Shown: positions 63,612 to 64,000 of the stretch, piece by piece
How positions within the stretch are numbered: the first letter of the stretch is position 1
Layout: each line of letters opens with the position of its first letter
NCBI RefSeq assembly: GCF_004337695.1
Contig: NZ_SJXJ01000003.1
Coordinates: 124,001-188,000 of the forward strand
Source: Tenacibaculum sp. M341
GTDB taxonomy: Bacteria; Bacteroidota; Bacteroidia; Flavobacteriales; Flavobacteriaceae
Length of the DNA stretch: 64,000 bases
Reading direction: 5' to 3'
Notes under the pieces: model-generated
Database searches by the model: none
What the model was told of the DNA's origin: nothing
The model's input: the letters and a program-made list of their open reading frames with translations, nothing else
Position numbers and translations under genes: made by a program

Positions 63612-64000
63612 GTGAAGTATAAATTATCAAATAAAGCAAGCTTAGCTTTGTTAAAGCAAGAGTTGGGAGTAGAGGTGAAATACCCTCTAATTTACAAACC
63701 AAAATTAAAAATAGATGGAAATAAAGAACAAGTAATTTCAGTAATAACAGAAGAAGACTCAAAAGTAATTGTGCCAGCTATCTGGGGTATTTTACCTCAT
63801 TTATATGAAGGTAGCTGGCGCAAGTTTCAAAAAATGAAAAATACATTACATGTAACTACAGATACCATTTTTAATAATGTATTGAGTAAAGAAGCACTAC
63901 AGCAGCGTAGGTGTTTAATTGTAGTGACAGGATTTTACATATATTGTTTAAATGGAACCAAAATAAACGATCTTTTAGTAGAAAAAGAAACAGTAAAACC
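63612..64000 (+). CDS. Degenerate SRAP (YedK/HMCES-like) protein, 5' part
   Basis: 129 codons from GTG 63612 to the window end. The landmark AIWGILPHLYEGSWRKF aligns with the WGLIPxW region and QQRRCLIVVTGFYIYCL with the RCLIPAxGFYEW region of SRAP proteins. But there is no Cys2 at the N-terminus (VKYKLSN), and Glu of GFYEW is replaced by Ile, so crosslinking to abasic DNA would be lost. It is a divergent relative, not a normal YedK. The 3' end lies outside. Confidence 0.68.
   Translation, partial: MKYKLSNKASLALLKQELGVEVKYPLIYKPKLKIDGNKEQVISVITEEDSKVIVPAIWGILPHLYEGSWRKFQKMKNTLHVTTDTIFNNVLSKEALQQRRCLIVVTGFYIYCLNGTKINDLLVEKETVK

Overview
The window is A+T-rich DNA from a marine-type member of the Bacteroidota, almost certainly Flavobacteriaceae. 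The evidence is a type IX secretion C-terminal signal on the 28.2 kb gene, Bacteroidetes -7 promoter boxes (TAnnTTTG), SusC-like CarboxypepD_reg and TPR-LuxR proteins, the STM4011-STM4015 gene set, and a ribosomal S21 / DUF1328 housekeeping edge. Genus cannot be fixed from this sequence.

Layout. (1) 1-3.1 kb: a partial lipoprotein gene and two small hypothetical genes. (2) 3.5-15.1 kb: a probable integrated element. It lies between a tRNA 5' half (His-type anticodon loop) and a tRNA 3' half (Met-type anticodon loop). It carries two convergent overlapping tyrosine recombinases, a RadC-type JAB protein, a UvrD-like helicase, a three-gene retron operon (905-aa nuclease-like protein, wHTH-PRTase, reverse transcriptase with a candidate ncRNA in front) and a Bacteroidetes-type integrase at the right end. 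(3) 15.4-30.6 kb: a TPR/LuxR-type regulator followed by a cluster of secreted surface proteins. Two have a shared dockerin-like tail, one has a cohesin-like N-terminus and a T9SS sorting signal. Two promoters share a tandem TTTTTTGCACCC motif. (4) 30.7-38.0 kb: universal stress protein, cysC, and a tightly packed HAD/STM4013/STM4012/STM4011/STM4015/STM4014 operon with two radical SAM enzymes and an ATP-grasp protein. (5) 38.0-56.3 kb: an accessory region in which every intact gene points the same way. Most of the small genes are separated by recurring, hairpin-rich repeats that resemble integron attC sites. It contains remnants (IS transposase, duplicated gene ends) and a GmrSD-like type IV restriction protein. 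(6) 56.4-61.8 kb: a five-gene, translationally coupled operon: XRE regulator, DNA cytosine-5 methyltransferase, double-GHKL histidine-kinase-like ATPase, receiver protein and CHAT-type caspase-like peptidase. (7) 61.8-64 kb: core genes (MscS channel, rpsU, DUF1328, small membrane protein, a degenerate SRAP-family protein).

How the genes may work together. The operon at 56.5-61.8 kb is my best candidate for an undescribed system. It has the self-marking enzyme of a restriction-modification system but no nuclease; a two-component-like ATPase/receiver relay ends in a putative protease, which suggests methylation-controlled abortive infection. The retron operon, the DUF262/DUF1524 protein and the UvrD-like helicase make the window rich in phage-defence functions. 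All functional statements are inferred from motifs read by eye; no database search was run.
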